This document shows, in pieces, positions 37,695-47,921 of a DNA stretch of 64,000 nucleotides. The translations under genes were made by a program, and so were the position numbers. Origin of the DNA: Rhizobium sp. NXC14. Lineage in GTDB: Bacteria > Pseudomonadota > Alphaproteobacteria > Rhizobiales > Rhizobiaceae. The stretch spans positions 4,380,001-4,444,000 of the forward strand of contig NZ_CP021030.1 of assembly GCF_002117485.1 (NCBI RefSeq), in the 5' to 3' direction. A model generated the notes under the pieces. That model worked only from the letters and a program-made list of their open reading frames with translations. It was not told where the DNA came from and did not search any database. Numbering within the stretch: the stretch's first letter is position 1; each line of letters opens with the position of its first letter.

Positions 37695-37784
37695 TGGCGG
37701 AGAGGGTGGGATTTGAACCCACGATACCCTTGCAGGTATGCCGCATTTCGAGTGCGGTGCATTCGACCACTCTGCCACCTCTCC
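37695..37784 (-). tRNA. tRNA-Ser (anticodon CGA)
   Basis: A 90-base class II tRNA on the minus strand. The acceptor stem GGAGAGG pairs with CCTCTCC, discriminator G, and CCA is encoded. The anticodon stem CCGCA/TGCGG presents CGA, reading UCG serine codons. The T arm is GTGGGTTCAAATCCCAC-like, and a long variable arm (CATACCTGCAAGGGTATC) confirms serine. Confidence 0.96.
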
Positions 37785-37819
37785 GCGGTCTTGGTCGGCG
37801 CTTGTTCGGCGCGGGCGTT

Positions 37820-37848
37820 CTCATAACGGGCAGATGACAGGTTGGCAA
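37820..37848 (-). promoter_or_regulatory. Probable sigma-70 promoter of tRNA-Ser
   Basis: On the minus strand, TTGCCA (37848-37843), 17 bases, TATGAG (37825-37820). Transcription would start about 29 bases before the mature tRNA 5' end. Confidence 0.5.
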
Positions 37849-37880
37849 GCCGAAATCTCAAGCTTTTCCATCCTTTTGCC

Positions 37881-37909
37881 TTGACACCTTTCTGTCACTC
37901 GCGTATCCC
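37881..37909 (+). promoter_or_regulatory. Probable promoter of rplU-rpmA
   Basis: TTGACA (37881-37886), 17-base spacer, TATCCC (37904-37909). It would give a leader of about 175 bases before rplU, long enough for autogenous control, although I do not recognise a known L21 leader fold. Confidence 0.5.
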
Positions 37910-38089
37910 GCATCCGCAATAGGAGTGGAGTAGTCCGCCCCTTGCCCGCCTCGCGCTCGCGCGGGGTTTCACCGGCAGACCAGAGTTCTGGGCTAGTTCC
38001 CTGAAATCCCTGCTTAACTTCGACTGATAAAAAGACGGCCACCTGCGGAAATAGCGGGGAGCGCCGGAACGAACATGAAAGGATAAAAA

Positions 38090-38407
38090 ATGTTCGCAGT
38101 CATCAAGACCGGCGGTAAGCAGTACCGTGTGGCAGCCAACGACGTGCTGACCATCGAGAAGCTTGAAGCATCCGCTGGCGACTCCATTGAATTCACCGAA
38201 GTCCTCGTGATCGGCGAAGGCGCCGACGCGGCGATCGGTGCGCCCTTCGTAGCCGGCGCCTCCGTCAAGGCGGAAGTTGTCGACCAGACCCGCGGCAAGA
38301 AGGTCATCGCCTTCAAGAAGCGCCGTCGTCAGAATTCGAAGCGTTCGCGCGGCCATCGCCAGCATCACACGGTCGTCCGTATCACGGACATCGTGGCTGC
38401 CAAGTAA
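38090..38407 (+). CDS. rplU: 50S ribosomal protein L21
   Basis: A 105-residue L21 with the N-terminal signature [18 protein letters not shown] and the basic block [19 protein letters not shown] followed by VVRITDI. It is a structural 23S rRNA-binding protein of the large subunit. An AGGA-type site (AAAGGATAAAAA) precedes the ATG. The rpmA gene follows after 34 bases, the universal pairing, and obgE lies 2.4 kb further on. Confidence 0.98.
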   Translation: MFAVIKTGGKQYRVAANDVLTIEKLEASAGDSIEFTEVLVIGEGADAAIGAPFVAGASVKAEVVDQTRGKKVIAFKKRRRQNSKRSRGHRQHHTVVRITDIVAAK

Positions 38408-38441
38408 GATCAACGGGTTTCAGGTTTAAAGGAGAACTCCA

Positions 38442-38711
38442 ATGGCACATAAAAAAGCTGGCGGTTCCTCGCGCAACGGTCGCGATTCCGAATCCAAGCG
38501 CCTTGGCGTGAAGAAGTTCGGCGGCGAAGCCGTCATCGCAGGTAACATCATCGTGCGTCAGCGCGGTACGCAGTGGCATCCCGGTTCCAACGTCGGCCTC
38601 GGCAAGGATCACACGATCTTTGCACTTACCGCCGGCAATGTGGACTACCGAACGAAGGCCAACGGTCGCGTCTACGTGTCTGTTATGCCGAAAGCGGAAG
38701 CAGCGGAATAA
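38442..38711 (+). CDS. rpmA: 50S ribosomal protein L27
   Basis: An 89-residue L27 whose N-terminal tail ([15 protein letters not shown]) reaches the peptidyl transferase centre, followed by [16 protein letters not shown] and [22 protein letters not shown] precedes the ATG. It is followed by a strong terminator, so rplU-rpmA is a closed two-gene unit here rather than continuing into obgE. Confidence 0.98.
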   Translation: MAHKKAGGSSRNGRDSESKRLGVKKFGGEAVIAGNIIVRQRGTQWHPGSNVGLGKDHTIFALTAGNVDYRTKANGRVYVSVMPKAEAAE

Positions 38712-38782
38712 GCCGGTAGCGCTCAAAAACAGCCGGCGTCTCATCGACCCGGCTGGCCGTACCAGTTTCAGTCCAGAAAACA

Positions 38783-38811
38783 GGGGAGATGGGGCGCCAT
38801 CTCCCCTTTTT
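38783..38811 (+). terminator. Strong Rho-independent terminator after rpmA
   Basis: A perfect 10-bp stem GGGGAGATGG (38783-38792) with CCATCTCCCC (38797-38806), four-base loop, then five T. Confidence 0.92.
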
Positions 38812-38836
38812 CTTTGTCCAAACAGGAGGACTGAAC

Positions 38837-39493
38837 ATGCAAGGCGAATTGATAAGGGTAGACCAATCACGGTCTTCCCGGGAAGACCAGCGGTCTTCCA
38901 AGGAACGGCTGAGGCCGGAGCGGTTAAGGACCGATTGCCCTGTCTTGTTATCGGAAAGGCTCGTCATGCGCGCGCCCCACGAGGAAGACATCGACGCCCT
39001 TGCCCATCTCGCCAACAACGCCAAAGTCGCCACCATGGTATCGCGTATGCCGCACCCCTATACCGCCAATGATGCCGCCGACTTTGTTTGGCGTTCGCGA
39101 AATGGCGAGATTGGCAAGTGCGTCTATGCCATCACCAAAGCCGAAAACGGCGCCTTCATGGGGTGCTGCGGCGTGGAACCGCACAGCGACGGCAAGACCG
39201 TCGAGATCGGGTATTGGCTGGGTGAGCCCTATTGGAACCAGGGCTACACCACCGAGGCCTGCCATGCCCTCGTCGACATGGTGTTCCGGACGCGGCAGGA
39301 CGTCGACCAGATCGACGCCCGTTGCCGGGTGATGAACGTCGCCTCGCGCCGCGTCATCCAGAAGTGCGGCTTCCAGTTCCAGGGATCGGGGCTTGCGGCC
39401 TCGCTGGCGCTCGGCAGCAACGTGCCTGTGGAATGGTACAGGCTCGACCGCAAGACCTGGATGTCGCTGCGAAGCTGGGGGAACATCGCATGA
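38837..39493 (+). CDS. GNAT family N-acetyltransferase (RimJ/RimL-like)
   Basis: A 218-residue acetyltransferase. After a charged, Ser/Arg-rich N-terminus the GNAT fold begins at LLSERLVMRAPHEEDIDALA. The acetyl-CoA region is WLGEPYWNQGYTTEACHALV, with motif B in NVASRRVIQKCGFQFQG. AGGAGGA at 38824-38830 fixes ATG 38837. The N-terminal segment is encoded by a palindrome-repeat cluster (38871-38899), absent from typical homologues as far as I can tell. The stop overlaps the next GNAT gene in ATGA. Target (protein N-terminus, antibiotic or metabolite) is unknown. Confidence 0.9.
   Translation: MQGELIRVDQSRSSREDQRSSKERLRPERLRTDCPVLLSERLVMRAPHEEDIDALAHLANNAKVATMVSRMPHPYTANDAADFVWRSRNGEIGKCVYAITKAENGAFMGCCGVEPHSDGKTVEIGYWLGEPYWNQGYTTEACHALVDMVFRTRQDVDQIDARCRVMNVASRRVIQKCGFQFQGSGLAASLALGSNVPVEWYRLDRKTWMSLRSWGNIA
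38871..38899. repeat. 18-bp perfect palindrome plus third arm inside the GNAT gene
   Basis: GGTCTTCCC abuts GGGAAGACC (38871-38888), then after AGC comes GGTCTTCC again (38892-38899). The middle arm can pair with either outer arm, giving two exclusive hairpins 34 bases after the start codon. Confidence 0.8.
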
Positions 39494-40077
39494 GCACGAC
39501 GGCACTGCAAAGGCCGGACACCAGGCCGATGATGCCCGGCCCCGCGCCGGTCATCCCGACTGCCCGGCTGACGCTCCGTCCCCACCGGCTGAGCGATGCG
39601 CCGGCAATCGCGGAATCGCTTGCCGATTTCGCGGTGACGCGCATGCTTTCCCGCGTCCCCGCGCCCTTCGACAGGCAGGATGCGCTGGATTGGCTGATGC
39701 CGGTCACGTCAGGCACGCTGCCGGATTGGTCGCTCGCCATCACCGGCAATGACGATGTCCATATCGGCACCGTCTCGATCGAACTGCGCCACGGCCGCTG
39801 GCACCTCGGCTACTGGCTGAACCGTTACTACTGGCGACGCGGCTATATGAGCGAGGCGGTGGCAGCGATCATCGAACGCTTTTCGCGCCGCATGCCCGAG
39901 ACGCCTGTTCATTCCGGTGTCTTCGCAGACAACCCGGCTTCACTGCGACTGCAGGAGAAGCTCGGTTTCCGCATGACCGGTTGCGGCGAAATCTATTGTT
40001 TCGCCCGCAACACCATGGTGTCGCATATCGAAACCGTGCTGCAGCCGGGCGCGTTGCAGTCGCGGAAGGTGGCATAA
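39490..40077 (+). CDS. Second GNAT family N-acetyltransferase
   Basis: A 195-residue GNAT protein of the same RimJ/RimL-like branch: PTARLTLRPHRLSDAPAIAE at the start, LGYWLNRYYWRRGYMSEAVA for acetyl-CoA binding and NPASLRLQEKLGFRMTG near the end. ATG 39490 lies in the ATGA overlap with the upstream GNAT gene, so the two are co-translated; a longer in-frame start lies inside that gene. The pair may be an old tandem duplication. The substrate is unknown. Confidence 0.9.
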   Translation: MSTTALQRPDTRPMMPGPAPVIPTARLTLRPHRLSDAPAIAESLADFAVTRMLSRVPAPFDRQDALDWLMPVTSGTLPDWSLAITGNDDVHIGTVSIELRHGRWHLGYWLNRYYWRRGYMSEAVAAIIERFSRRMPETPVHSGVFADNPASLRLQEKLGFRMTGCGEIYCFARNTMVSHIETVLQPGALQSRKVA

Positions 40078-40113
40078 CAGAGCCTAGTGCCGAACATGCT
40101 CTGAAAGAAGTGG

Positions 40114-40146
40114 AAAAGAAGACGCCGCCGGCTCGGCGGCGTCTTC
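40114..40146 (-). terminator. Terminator hairpin of the EEP-family gene
   Basis: A perfect 13-bp stem GAAGACGCCGCCG/CGGCGGCGTCTTC with a three-base loop. On the minus strand it is followed by TTTT, so it ends the gene at 40148-41014. Lying between convergent genes, it may also stop the GNAT transcript. Confidence 0.8.
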
Positions 40147-40147
40147 G

Positions 40148-41014
40148 TCAATCGCCGATCTCGACCCAGACAGGGAAATGATCGGAACCGAGGGATTGCG
40201 TATCGATCCGGGCGGATTTCAACCGGCTCTCCAGGCCGCAACTGACGAAGCAATAGTCAAGATGCATGCGTTTGCCGTGATCATCAGGATCCATCCAGCT
40301 GTAGCTGTCCGGCGTGTAAGCGTTAAGCGCCGCAAAGGCGTCCATCGGCGTGCCGATCCTGGCAACACGGCCGTAATATCCGCCGCCGGCACCGGCAAGT
40401 GCGCAATATTCCGGCGATTCCGGCTCCATGTTGAAATCGCCCATGATCATATAGTCGTCGGGCAGCGGCAGCTCCGGCAGATCAAGCTCGCCACCGCCCG
40501 TCAGCGATCCGCCCTCCTGGACGAATGCGTTGATTTTGCCGTTCAGGAATTGCAGCTGGCGGATGCGCTCGTCGGCGGAGACATGGTCGAGATGCACGGA
40601 GTAGACGCGGATCGCTCCGCCCGGAATGGCGATCAGCGCCTCGGTTGCGCCGCGCTGCAGGTTGATCTTGGCGATCGTCCGGCTGCGTGGCAGAAGCAGC
40701 GTCCGCGTCGACAGGATCGGCCAGCGCGACAGCACCATATTGCCGAACTGAAAACGCGTGCCGCGCACCGGCTGCAGGCCGCCTTTGCCCCCGTCGATAT
40801 GGATGTCGCAGGCTGGCCCATACACCCAGAAATGGTCGGGAAACAAGGCGGCAATCCCTGCCACCATGTCGGCAAAACCGTTGCGGGAAAAGCCGCGGGT
40901 CACTTCTTGCAGCGCGATGACATCGGCGCCTTCGAGGCTGCGGGCGATCCGCGCCAGATCGTATCGGCCGTCGAGACCGAAGCCGTACTGTATGTTATAG
41001 CTGACAAAATTCAC
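40148..41014 (-). CDS. Endonuclease/exonuclease/phosphatase family protein
   Basis: A cytoplasmic EEP-fold hydrolase, about 288 residues. Catalytic motifs occur in order: SYNIQYG, Glu in VIALQEV, MGDFNMEPES, and the final SDHFPVW. Substrates in this fold range from nucleic acids to phospholipids and inositol phosphates, and none can be assigned. No ATG is available at the right place. GTG 41014 is in frame but 11 bases after a GGAGGT (41031-41026), whereas an ATT at 41020 has better spacing. The open frame continues far upstream antisense to obgE, which is not coding. Confidence 0.82.
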   Translation of the reverse strand: MNFVSYNIQYGFGLDGRYDLARIARSLEGADVIALQEVTRGFSRNGFADMVAGIAALFPDHFWVYGPACDIHIDGGKGGLQPVRGTRFQFGNMVLSRWPILSTRTLLLPRSRTIAKINLQRGATEALIAIPGGAIRVYSVHLDHVSADERIRQLQFLNGKINAFVQEGGSLTGGGELDLPELPLPDDYMIMGDFNMEPESPEYCALAGAGGGYYGRVARIGTPMDAFAALNAYTPDSYSWMDPDDHGKRMHLDYCFVSCGLESRLKSARIDTQSLGSDHFPVWVEIGD

Positions 41015-41026
41015 GATAATCTTTGA

Positions 41027-43335
<2,309 letters not shown>

Positions 43336-43343
<8 letters not shown>

Positions 43344-44619
43344 TACCGTTGCGCCGGGGCCTGACATTGATGCGCTGATGAACGACATCGGCCGCAAGGC
43401 GAAGGCTGCGGCGCGACCGCTAGGCTTTGCGTCCACCGAGGCGAAGAACAAGGCCCTGAACGCCATGGCCGACGCGATCCTGGCGAGCAGGGCGCATATC
43501 CTGGCCGAAAACGTTAAGGACCTGAAGGATATCGAAGGCAGCGAAACGCTTGCCTCCTTCGTCGACCGGTTGACGCTGAACGACAAGCGCATTGCCGAGA
43601 TGGCCGAGGGAATCCGCGCCATCGCCGCCCTTGCCGATCCGGTTGGCGAAGTCATCGCCGCCTGGGACCGGCCGAACGGCCTGAAGATCGAGCGCGTCCG
43701 CACGCCGCTCGGCGTCATCGGGGTGATCTTCGAAAGCCGGCCGAACGTCACCGCCGATGCCGGGGCGCTCTGCCTGAAAGCCGGCAATGCGGTCATCCTG
43801 CGCTGCGGCTCGGATTCGCGCCGTTCATCGCAGGCTATCCATGCCTGCATGGTTGACGGCCTGAAGGCGGCCGGTCTTCCGGAGCATGCGATTCAACTCG
43901 TTCCGGTCACCGACCGCGCCGCCGTCGGCGCCATGCTGCGCGGCCTCGAGGGGGCGATCGACGTCATCGTGCCGCGCGGCGGCAAGAGCCTGGTTGCCCG
44001 CGTCCAGAACGAGGCCCGGGTGCCGGTCTTCGCCCATCTCGAAGGCCTCTGCCACATCTATGTCGATGCATCTGCCGATCTTGAGATGGCGAAGAAGATC
44101 GTCGTCAACGCCAAGATGCGCCGCACCGGCATCTGCGGCGCGGCCGAGACTCTGCTCGTCGATATCGCGGCAACCGGCACGCATCTGACGCCACTGCTCG
44201 AGGTGCTGACGGAAGCCGGCTGCGAGATCCGCGCTTCGGCGGCGGTGCTGAAAGTTGCGCCCGGCCTGAAGCCCGCGACGGAGGAGGACTGGTCGACCGA
44301 ATATCTCGACGCGATCATCTCGGTCGCCGTCGTCGACGGCATATCGGGCGCCATCGCCCATATCCAGACATATTCCTCGAACCACACCGAGGCCGTCATC
44401 GCCGAAGACCCCGGCGTCGTCGAGCGTTTTTTCACCGAAGTCGATTCGGCGATCCTGCTGCACAACGCTTCTACCCAGTTCGCCGACGGCGGCGAGTTCG
44501 GCATGGGCGCGGAAATCGGCATCGCCACCGGCAAGATGCATGCCCGCGGTCCCGTCGGTGTCGAACAGCTGACCTCCTTCAAATACCGGGTGCGCGGTGC
44601 CGGACAGACCCGACCCTGA
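43336..44619 (+). CDS. proA: Gamma-glutamyl phosphate reductase
   Basis: ProA reduces glutamyl-5-phosphate to the semialdehyde with NADPH. The 427-residue protein belongs to the aldehyde dehydrogenase superfamily: [29 protein letters not shown], the catalytic Cys in [15 protein letters not shown], and the C-terminal [17 protein letters not shown] with [16 protein letters not shown]. It overlaps both proB and nadD. Confidence 0.97.
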
Positions 44620-45256
44620 CGTGACGACGGAAGAGCTGGACCGACGTTATCTCCGCATGCCGCACAGCGAGCGCGGAATGGTCGTCGGCCTGTTCGGCGG
44701 GTCTTTCAATCCGCCACATGAGGGCCATGCGCTCGTCGCCGAAATCGCCATCAAGCGGCTCGGTCTCGACCAGCTCTGGTGGATGGTGACCCCCGGCAAT
44801 CCGCTGAAAAGCCGCAATCTTCTCGCGCCGCTCGCCGAACGAATTGCCGAAAGCGAGCGTGTCGCCGCCGATCCGCGCATCAAGGTCACCGCTTTCGAGC
44901 AGGCGCTCGGCGTCAGCTACACCGCCAATACGCTGGCCCGCGTCAAGGCCCGCAATCCGCATGTGCATTTCATTTGGATCATGGGCGCCGACAGCCTGCA
45001 GACCTTTCACAAATGGCAGAAATGGCAGGAGATCGCCCGCACCTTTCCGATCGCGGTGATCGACCGGCCGGGCGCGACGCTCTCCTATCTCTCTTCGAAA
45101 ATGACGCGGAGCTTCGATTTCGCGCGCGTCGACGAGGACGATGCGCGCGTTCTCTGGAAGAAGCGGGCTCCGGCCTGGACCTTCATCCACGGCCCACGCT
45201 CCGGCCTGAGCTCGACGGCAATCCGCAACGGCGCTTTGCCGGGCACGGTCAGATAG
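44597..45256 (+). CDS. nadD: Nicotinate-nucleotide adenylyltransferase
   Basis: NadD adenylylates nicotinate mononucleotide to deamido-NAD. The 219-residue nucleotidyltransferase has [14 protein letters not shown] (HxGH active site), [14 protein letters not shown] and the C-terminal [11 protein letters not shown] (SSTxIR). GTG 44597 overlaps the proA end by 23 bases; the ATG of [11 protein letters not shown] is a possible shorter start. In many alphaproteobacteria rsfS follows directly; here an IS630 element begins ten bases after the stop and rsfS is 5 kb away. Confidence 0.95.
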   Translation: MPDRPDPDVTTEELDRRYLRMPHSERGMVVGLFGGSFNPPHEGHALVAEIAIKRLGLDQLWWMVTPGNPLKSRNLLAPLAERIAESERVAADPRIKVTAFEQALGVSYTANTLARVKARNPHVHFIWIMGADSLQTFHKWQKWQEIARTFPIAVIDRPGATLSYLSSKMTRSFDFARVDEDDARVLWKKRAPAWTFIHGPRSGLSSTAIRNGALPGTVR

Positions 45257-45265
45257 TTGATTTTA

Positions 45266-45288
45266 GAGTCTGTCAGGTTTATGTTGAA
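45266..45288 (+). repeat. Terminal inverted repeat of the IS630 element (left)
   Basis: It begins GAGTCTGTCAGGTTTATG and matches the reversed right end at 19 of 23 positions. The transposase stop codon lies inside it. Confidence 0.88.
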
Positions 45289-45938
45289 ACATATCCTGCA
45301 TGCCTGAGATAGGCGGCGCATTCGCGCGGGCTGAATGCTTTGAGGACTTCACCGACGCGCCGCCATGTCGCTTCGACGCTACGCTCGTCGGCCTTGCGCA
45401 GCAAAGTCTTGAGTTTGGCGAACATCATCTCGATCGGATTGAGATCAGGGCTGTAGGGCGGCAAGAAGAACAGGTGGGCGCCGGCATTGCGGATGGCGTT
45501 GCGCGCCGGCTTGCCCTTGTGGCTGCCGAGATTGTCGAGGATGACGATATCGCCGCGATTGAGGGTTGGTGCCAGGCATTGCTCGACCCAGGCGGTGAAA
45601 GCGGTGCCGTTGATCGGGCCATCGAGCACGAAAGGCGCGACGATGCGGTCGTGGCGCAGCCCGGCGAGGAAGGTCAGCGTTTTCCAATGGCCATGCGGTA
45701 TTCCGGCGATCAGCGGCTGCCCACGCTGACACCAGCCGCGGGTGCGCGTCATGTTGGTTTTGACCCAGGTTTCGTCAACGAACACCAGGCGGTCCGGATC
45801 AAGTCGATGTTGATGGGTCTTCCAGCGGCTCCGGAACCGCGCCACCTTCGGCCTGTCCTGCTCGCTGGCGATCAGCGTTTTTTTTAAATGTCTTGCCTTC
45901 ACGGCGCAAGAAACGCCAAACCGTGTCATGAGAGACAT
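45279..45938 (-). CDS. IS630 transposase, second frame (DDE catalytic part)
   Basis: The catalytic domain of the transposase. The DDE triad is visible: first Asp in LVFVDETWVKTNM, second in IVILDNLGSHKG, and Glu in FFLPPYSPDLNPIEMM. The frame is open from 45938, but matching protein starts at about the A8 run (45885), where a +1 (or -2) shift joins it to the upstream frame. Whether this uses ribosomal frameshifting, transcriptional slippage or is a disabled copy is not decided by the sequence. Confidence 0.9.
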   Translation of the reverse strand: MSLMTRFGVSCAVKARHLKKTLIASEQDRPKVARFRSRWKTHQHRLDPDRLVFVDETWVKTNMTRTRGWCQRGQPLIAGIPHGHWKTLTFLAGLRHDRIVAPFVLDGPINGTAFTAWVEQCLAPTLNRGDIVILDNLGSHKGKPARNAIRNAGAHLFFLPPYSPDLNPIEMMFAKLKTLLRKADERSVEATWRRVGEVLKAFSPRECAAYLRHAGYVST

Positions 45939-46224
45939 GGATGCCTGCCACCTTCAGATCGACGGCAAGCGCCCGCACCGTCCAATCGGCTTTGGCCGCC
46001 AGGCGGCGGTGAACCTCATCGGCCGCCGCGCCACACAGCATGGGTTTGACATGCCCACCCATCTTGGCCGGCGCCAAACCACGCCCGGATCGGTCAAGCT
46101 GACCGATCCGCACTGCCGTCGCCGCCGATACCCCAAAGCGCAAGGCGGCCGCCCGCACCGTCATGCCCTCGGCAAGTGCGTCGGCAATGCGCTTGCGTAA
46201 ATCCACGGAAAGAGGTCGCGCCAT
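45799..46224 (-). CDS. IS630 transposase, first frame (DNA-binding part)
   Basis: This frame encodes the N-terminal helix-turn-helix region of the transposase: MARPLSVDLRKRIADALAEG and AAALRFGVSAATAVRIGQ, then a second helical domain ending in HDTVWRFLRREGKTFKK. The ATG at 46224 has GGGGAGG upstream. The frame passes through an A8 run (45885-45878) and then drifts into sequence unlike transposases; the catalytic domain continues in the other frame. Alone it could act as a DNA-binding repressor of transposition, which is inference. Confidence 0.88.
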   Translation of the reverse strand: MARPLSVDLRKRIADALAEGMTVRAAALRFGVSAATAVRIGQLDRSGRGLAPAKMGGHVKPMLCGAAADEVHRRLAAKADWTVRALAVDLKVAGIHVSHDTVWRFLRREGKTFKKNADRQRAGQAEGGAVPEPLEDPSTST

Positions 46225-46292
46225 CGTTGCTGGCCTCCCCACCAGCAATGATGTTGAATCACAACCGAAGCAAAAAGGGAATCCCGTTGCGA

Positions 46293-46315
46293 TTCAGCTT
46301 AAAGCTGACCGACTC
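46293..46315 (-). repeat. Terminal inverted repeat of the IS630 element (right)
   Basis: Read on the minus strand it begins GAGTCGGTCAGCTTTAAG, the partner of the left end, and abuts the TA target copy. Confidence 0.88.
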
Positions 46316-46330
46316 TAGAAAAAATCCCGG

Positions 46331-46450
46331 AAACGAGAAAGCCCGACGGGGGAGGAGATCCGTCGGGCTTATAAACTCGATCGACAACTGGGAGGAGGAG
46401 TGTTGCCGACCCTGTCGAACGGCTATGGGAGGAGGAGAAAGCCGTTTCGA
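46331..46450 (-). ncRNA. Alpha-r14 family small RNA (Smr14C/NfeR1-like)
   Basis: On the minus strand about 120 bases fold into three hairpins, each with an anti-Shine-Dalgarno loop. Hairpin 1: AACGGCT/AGCCGTT with CTCCTCCTCCC (46437-46427). Hairpin 2: CGGCAAC/GTTGTCG (one G-U) with the same loop (46400-46390). Hairpin 3: perfect 10-bp AGCCCGACGG/CCGTCGGGCT with TCTCCTCCCC, followed by a T-rich end, the terminator. Three CCUCCUCCC-type loops are the hallmark of the alpha-r14 family of rhizobial trans-acting sRNAs that base-pair near ribosome sites, including those of ABC transporter mRNAs. The exact 5' end is approximate. Confidence 0.88.
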
Positions 46451-46697
46451 TGAATGTGTTGTACCATATTCCGCGGCAACGTGAATATCATTTTGTGCAA
46501 TGCAGCAATGCAACCGACGCAATACTGCGGTCACAAGGCGTCGAATGCTGCCGCATTAATCGGCAAGCTCTGCAAAACAACTCTTTCCCCTGCGGGGTCC
46601 GATGACTTGGCAATCGCCATCCCCGCTCATTGCGCGCCTACGGACCAACCTCTCAAAAGCAAGCCCGTCATGAAGAGATAAGCCCGGCCGCCGGTAG

Positions 46698-46721
46698 GGT
46701 TATATTTTCATGGATATATCC
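46698..46721. promoter_or_regulatory. Candidate ModE box upstream of modA
   Basis: GGTTATAT, eight bases, ATATATCC: inverted arms matching at seven of eight positions, similar to the TATA-rich palindrome bound by ModE. A further half-site CGTTATAT is at 46742-46749. It is 64 bases before modA, and a ModE-type gene ends the same locus. Confidence 0.5.
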
Positions 46722-46784
46722 CCTAGCCAAACTATGAGTATCGTTATATTCGTAGAAACATTTCGATAGCTGGGGACTGAATGC

Positions 46785-47570
46785 ATGCAGAACCGCCGCC
46801 AATGGATGAAGCTGGCAACCGCCGCGATCGCGGCTCTCTGCATAGGCGCGGCGCTGCCGGCACCCGCAGCTGCTGAGAAGCTGACCGTGTTTGCCGCGGC
46901 AAGTGTCAAAAATGCGCTCGACGCCGCCAATGCCGCTTGGACCCAGGAGAGCGGCAAGGAAGCCGTCGCCTCCTATGCGGCGAGCGGGGCTCTTGCCAAG
47001 CAGATCGAAAACGCCGCGCCGGCCGACATCTTCATCTCGGCCGACCTCGACTGGATGGACTACCTCGCGGATAAGAAGCTGATCAAAGCCGACACCCGCT
47101 CGAACCTGCTCGGAAACCGGATCGTGCTCGTGGCCGAAAAGGACAAGGCAAAGCCGATCGAGATCAAACAAGGTTTCGATCTCGCCGCTTTGCTCGGTGA
47201 CGGCAGGCTTGCCATGGGTGAGCCGAAATCGGTTCCTGCGGGCAAATACGGCATGGCTGCGCTGGAAAAACTCGGCGCCTGGACACCGGTCGAAAGCAAG
47301 GTCGCCGGCGCCGAAAGCGTACGCGCAGCCCTCGTCCTTGTCTCCCGCGGCGAAGCGCCTTATGGCATCGTCTACCAGACCGACGCAGCGGCCGACAAGG
47401 GTGTCGCGATCGTCGGCACCTTCCCGGCCGATTCCCACCCACCGATCATCTATCCGGTCGCGATCCTTGCTAAGAGCAAGAACCCGGATGCAAGGGCCTA
47501 TATCGACTTCCTGAAATCGGACAAGGCGTCCGTCTTCTTCACGGCGCAGGGCTTCACTATCCTGAAGTGA
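46785..47570 (+). CDS. modA: Periplasmic molybdate-binding protein
   Basis: A 261-residue ModA with signal peptide (hydrophobic AAIAALCIGAALPAPAAA, cleavage near residue 29). The mature start KLTVFAAASVKNALDAANAAW has the Ser of the oxyanion site, SYAASGALAKQIENAAPADIFISAD supplies another Ser, and AAPYGIVYQTDA-like residues occur near the end (GEAPYGIVYQTD). It captures molybdate for ModBC. The gap to modB is 351 bases and holds a repeat element, unusually large for this operon. Confidence 0.95.
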   Translation: MQNRRQWMKLATAAIAALCIGAALPAPAAAEKLTVFAAASVKNALDAANAAWTQESGKEAVASYAASGALAKQIENAAPADIFISADLDWMDYLADKKLIKADTRSNLLGNRIVLVAEKDKAKPIEIKQGFDLAALLGDGRLAMGEPKSVPAGKYGMAALEKLGAWTPVESKVAGAESVRAALVLVSRGEAPYGIVYQTDAAADKGVAIVGTFPADSHPPIIYPVAILAKSKNPDARAYIDFLKSDKASVFFTAQGFTILK

Positions 47571-47639
47571 TTGAGAAACTAAGGCGATTGCGGAATCAGG
47601 GGCGACAGCTTAGCGTCAGTCAAGGCTACTGACCCACTG

Positions 47640-47875
47640 CTCTGGCTGCCCGCTTCGTTCAGATGGTTGCCCCTCACCCTAACCCTCTCCCCGCTCGCGG
47701 AGAGAGGGGACATGCCCAGCGAGAACGTTGGCGAAGGATGGAGAGGTTGCGGCGATCCCCCTTCGCCACGTTTACGGGGTCCGAAGGACGGGTCGAGACC
47801 CATAGCTCGACCCGGTCGGTGCCGGCAGGCGGATGAGGGGCAGGCGTCGAGTGACACCGCAGGTTCGTCATCAAA
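47640..47875. repeat. RIME-like rhizobial intergenic repeat between modA and modB
   Basis: Palindromic blocks typical of Rhizobium intergenic mosaic elements: CCCCTCACCCTAACCCTCTC followed by CCCGCTCGCGGAGAGAGGGG at one end, and GTGCCGGCAGGCGGATGAGG near the other. Inner segments around CGGGTCGAGACCCATAGCTC form further small hairpins. No coding potential is seen. Confidence 0.7.
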
Positions 47876-47921
47876 CTGAGGCTTGCCTCGGCGACTTCGA
47901 TTATCAGGGAGACGGTTTGGA

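Larger units (their letters stand above)
45266..46315 (-). mobile_element. IS630-family insertion sequence, complete
   Basis: A 1050-bp element bounded by imperfect inverted repeats (45266-45288 and 46293-46315, 19 of 23 bases matching from the GAGTC ends) and flanked on both sides by TA (45264-45265, 46316-46317), the target duplicated by IS630/Tc1 elements. It carries a two-frame transposase on the minus strand. Insertion is between nadD and an alpha-r14 sRNA and breaks no gene that I can see. Confidence 0.93.

Noticed and set aside
46316..46460. Three GGAGGAGGAG blocks on the plus strand as ribosome sites or a GA-rich simple repeat
   Set aside because: Each block is flanked by complementary arms, and the minus strand forms hairpins ending in a terminator, so the small-RNA reading explains them better.
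46450..46690. Possible short peptides between the sRNA and modA on the plus strand
   Set aside because: No ribosome site, biased composition and no recognisable motif; this segment is more likely promoter DNA for the sRNA and modA.
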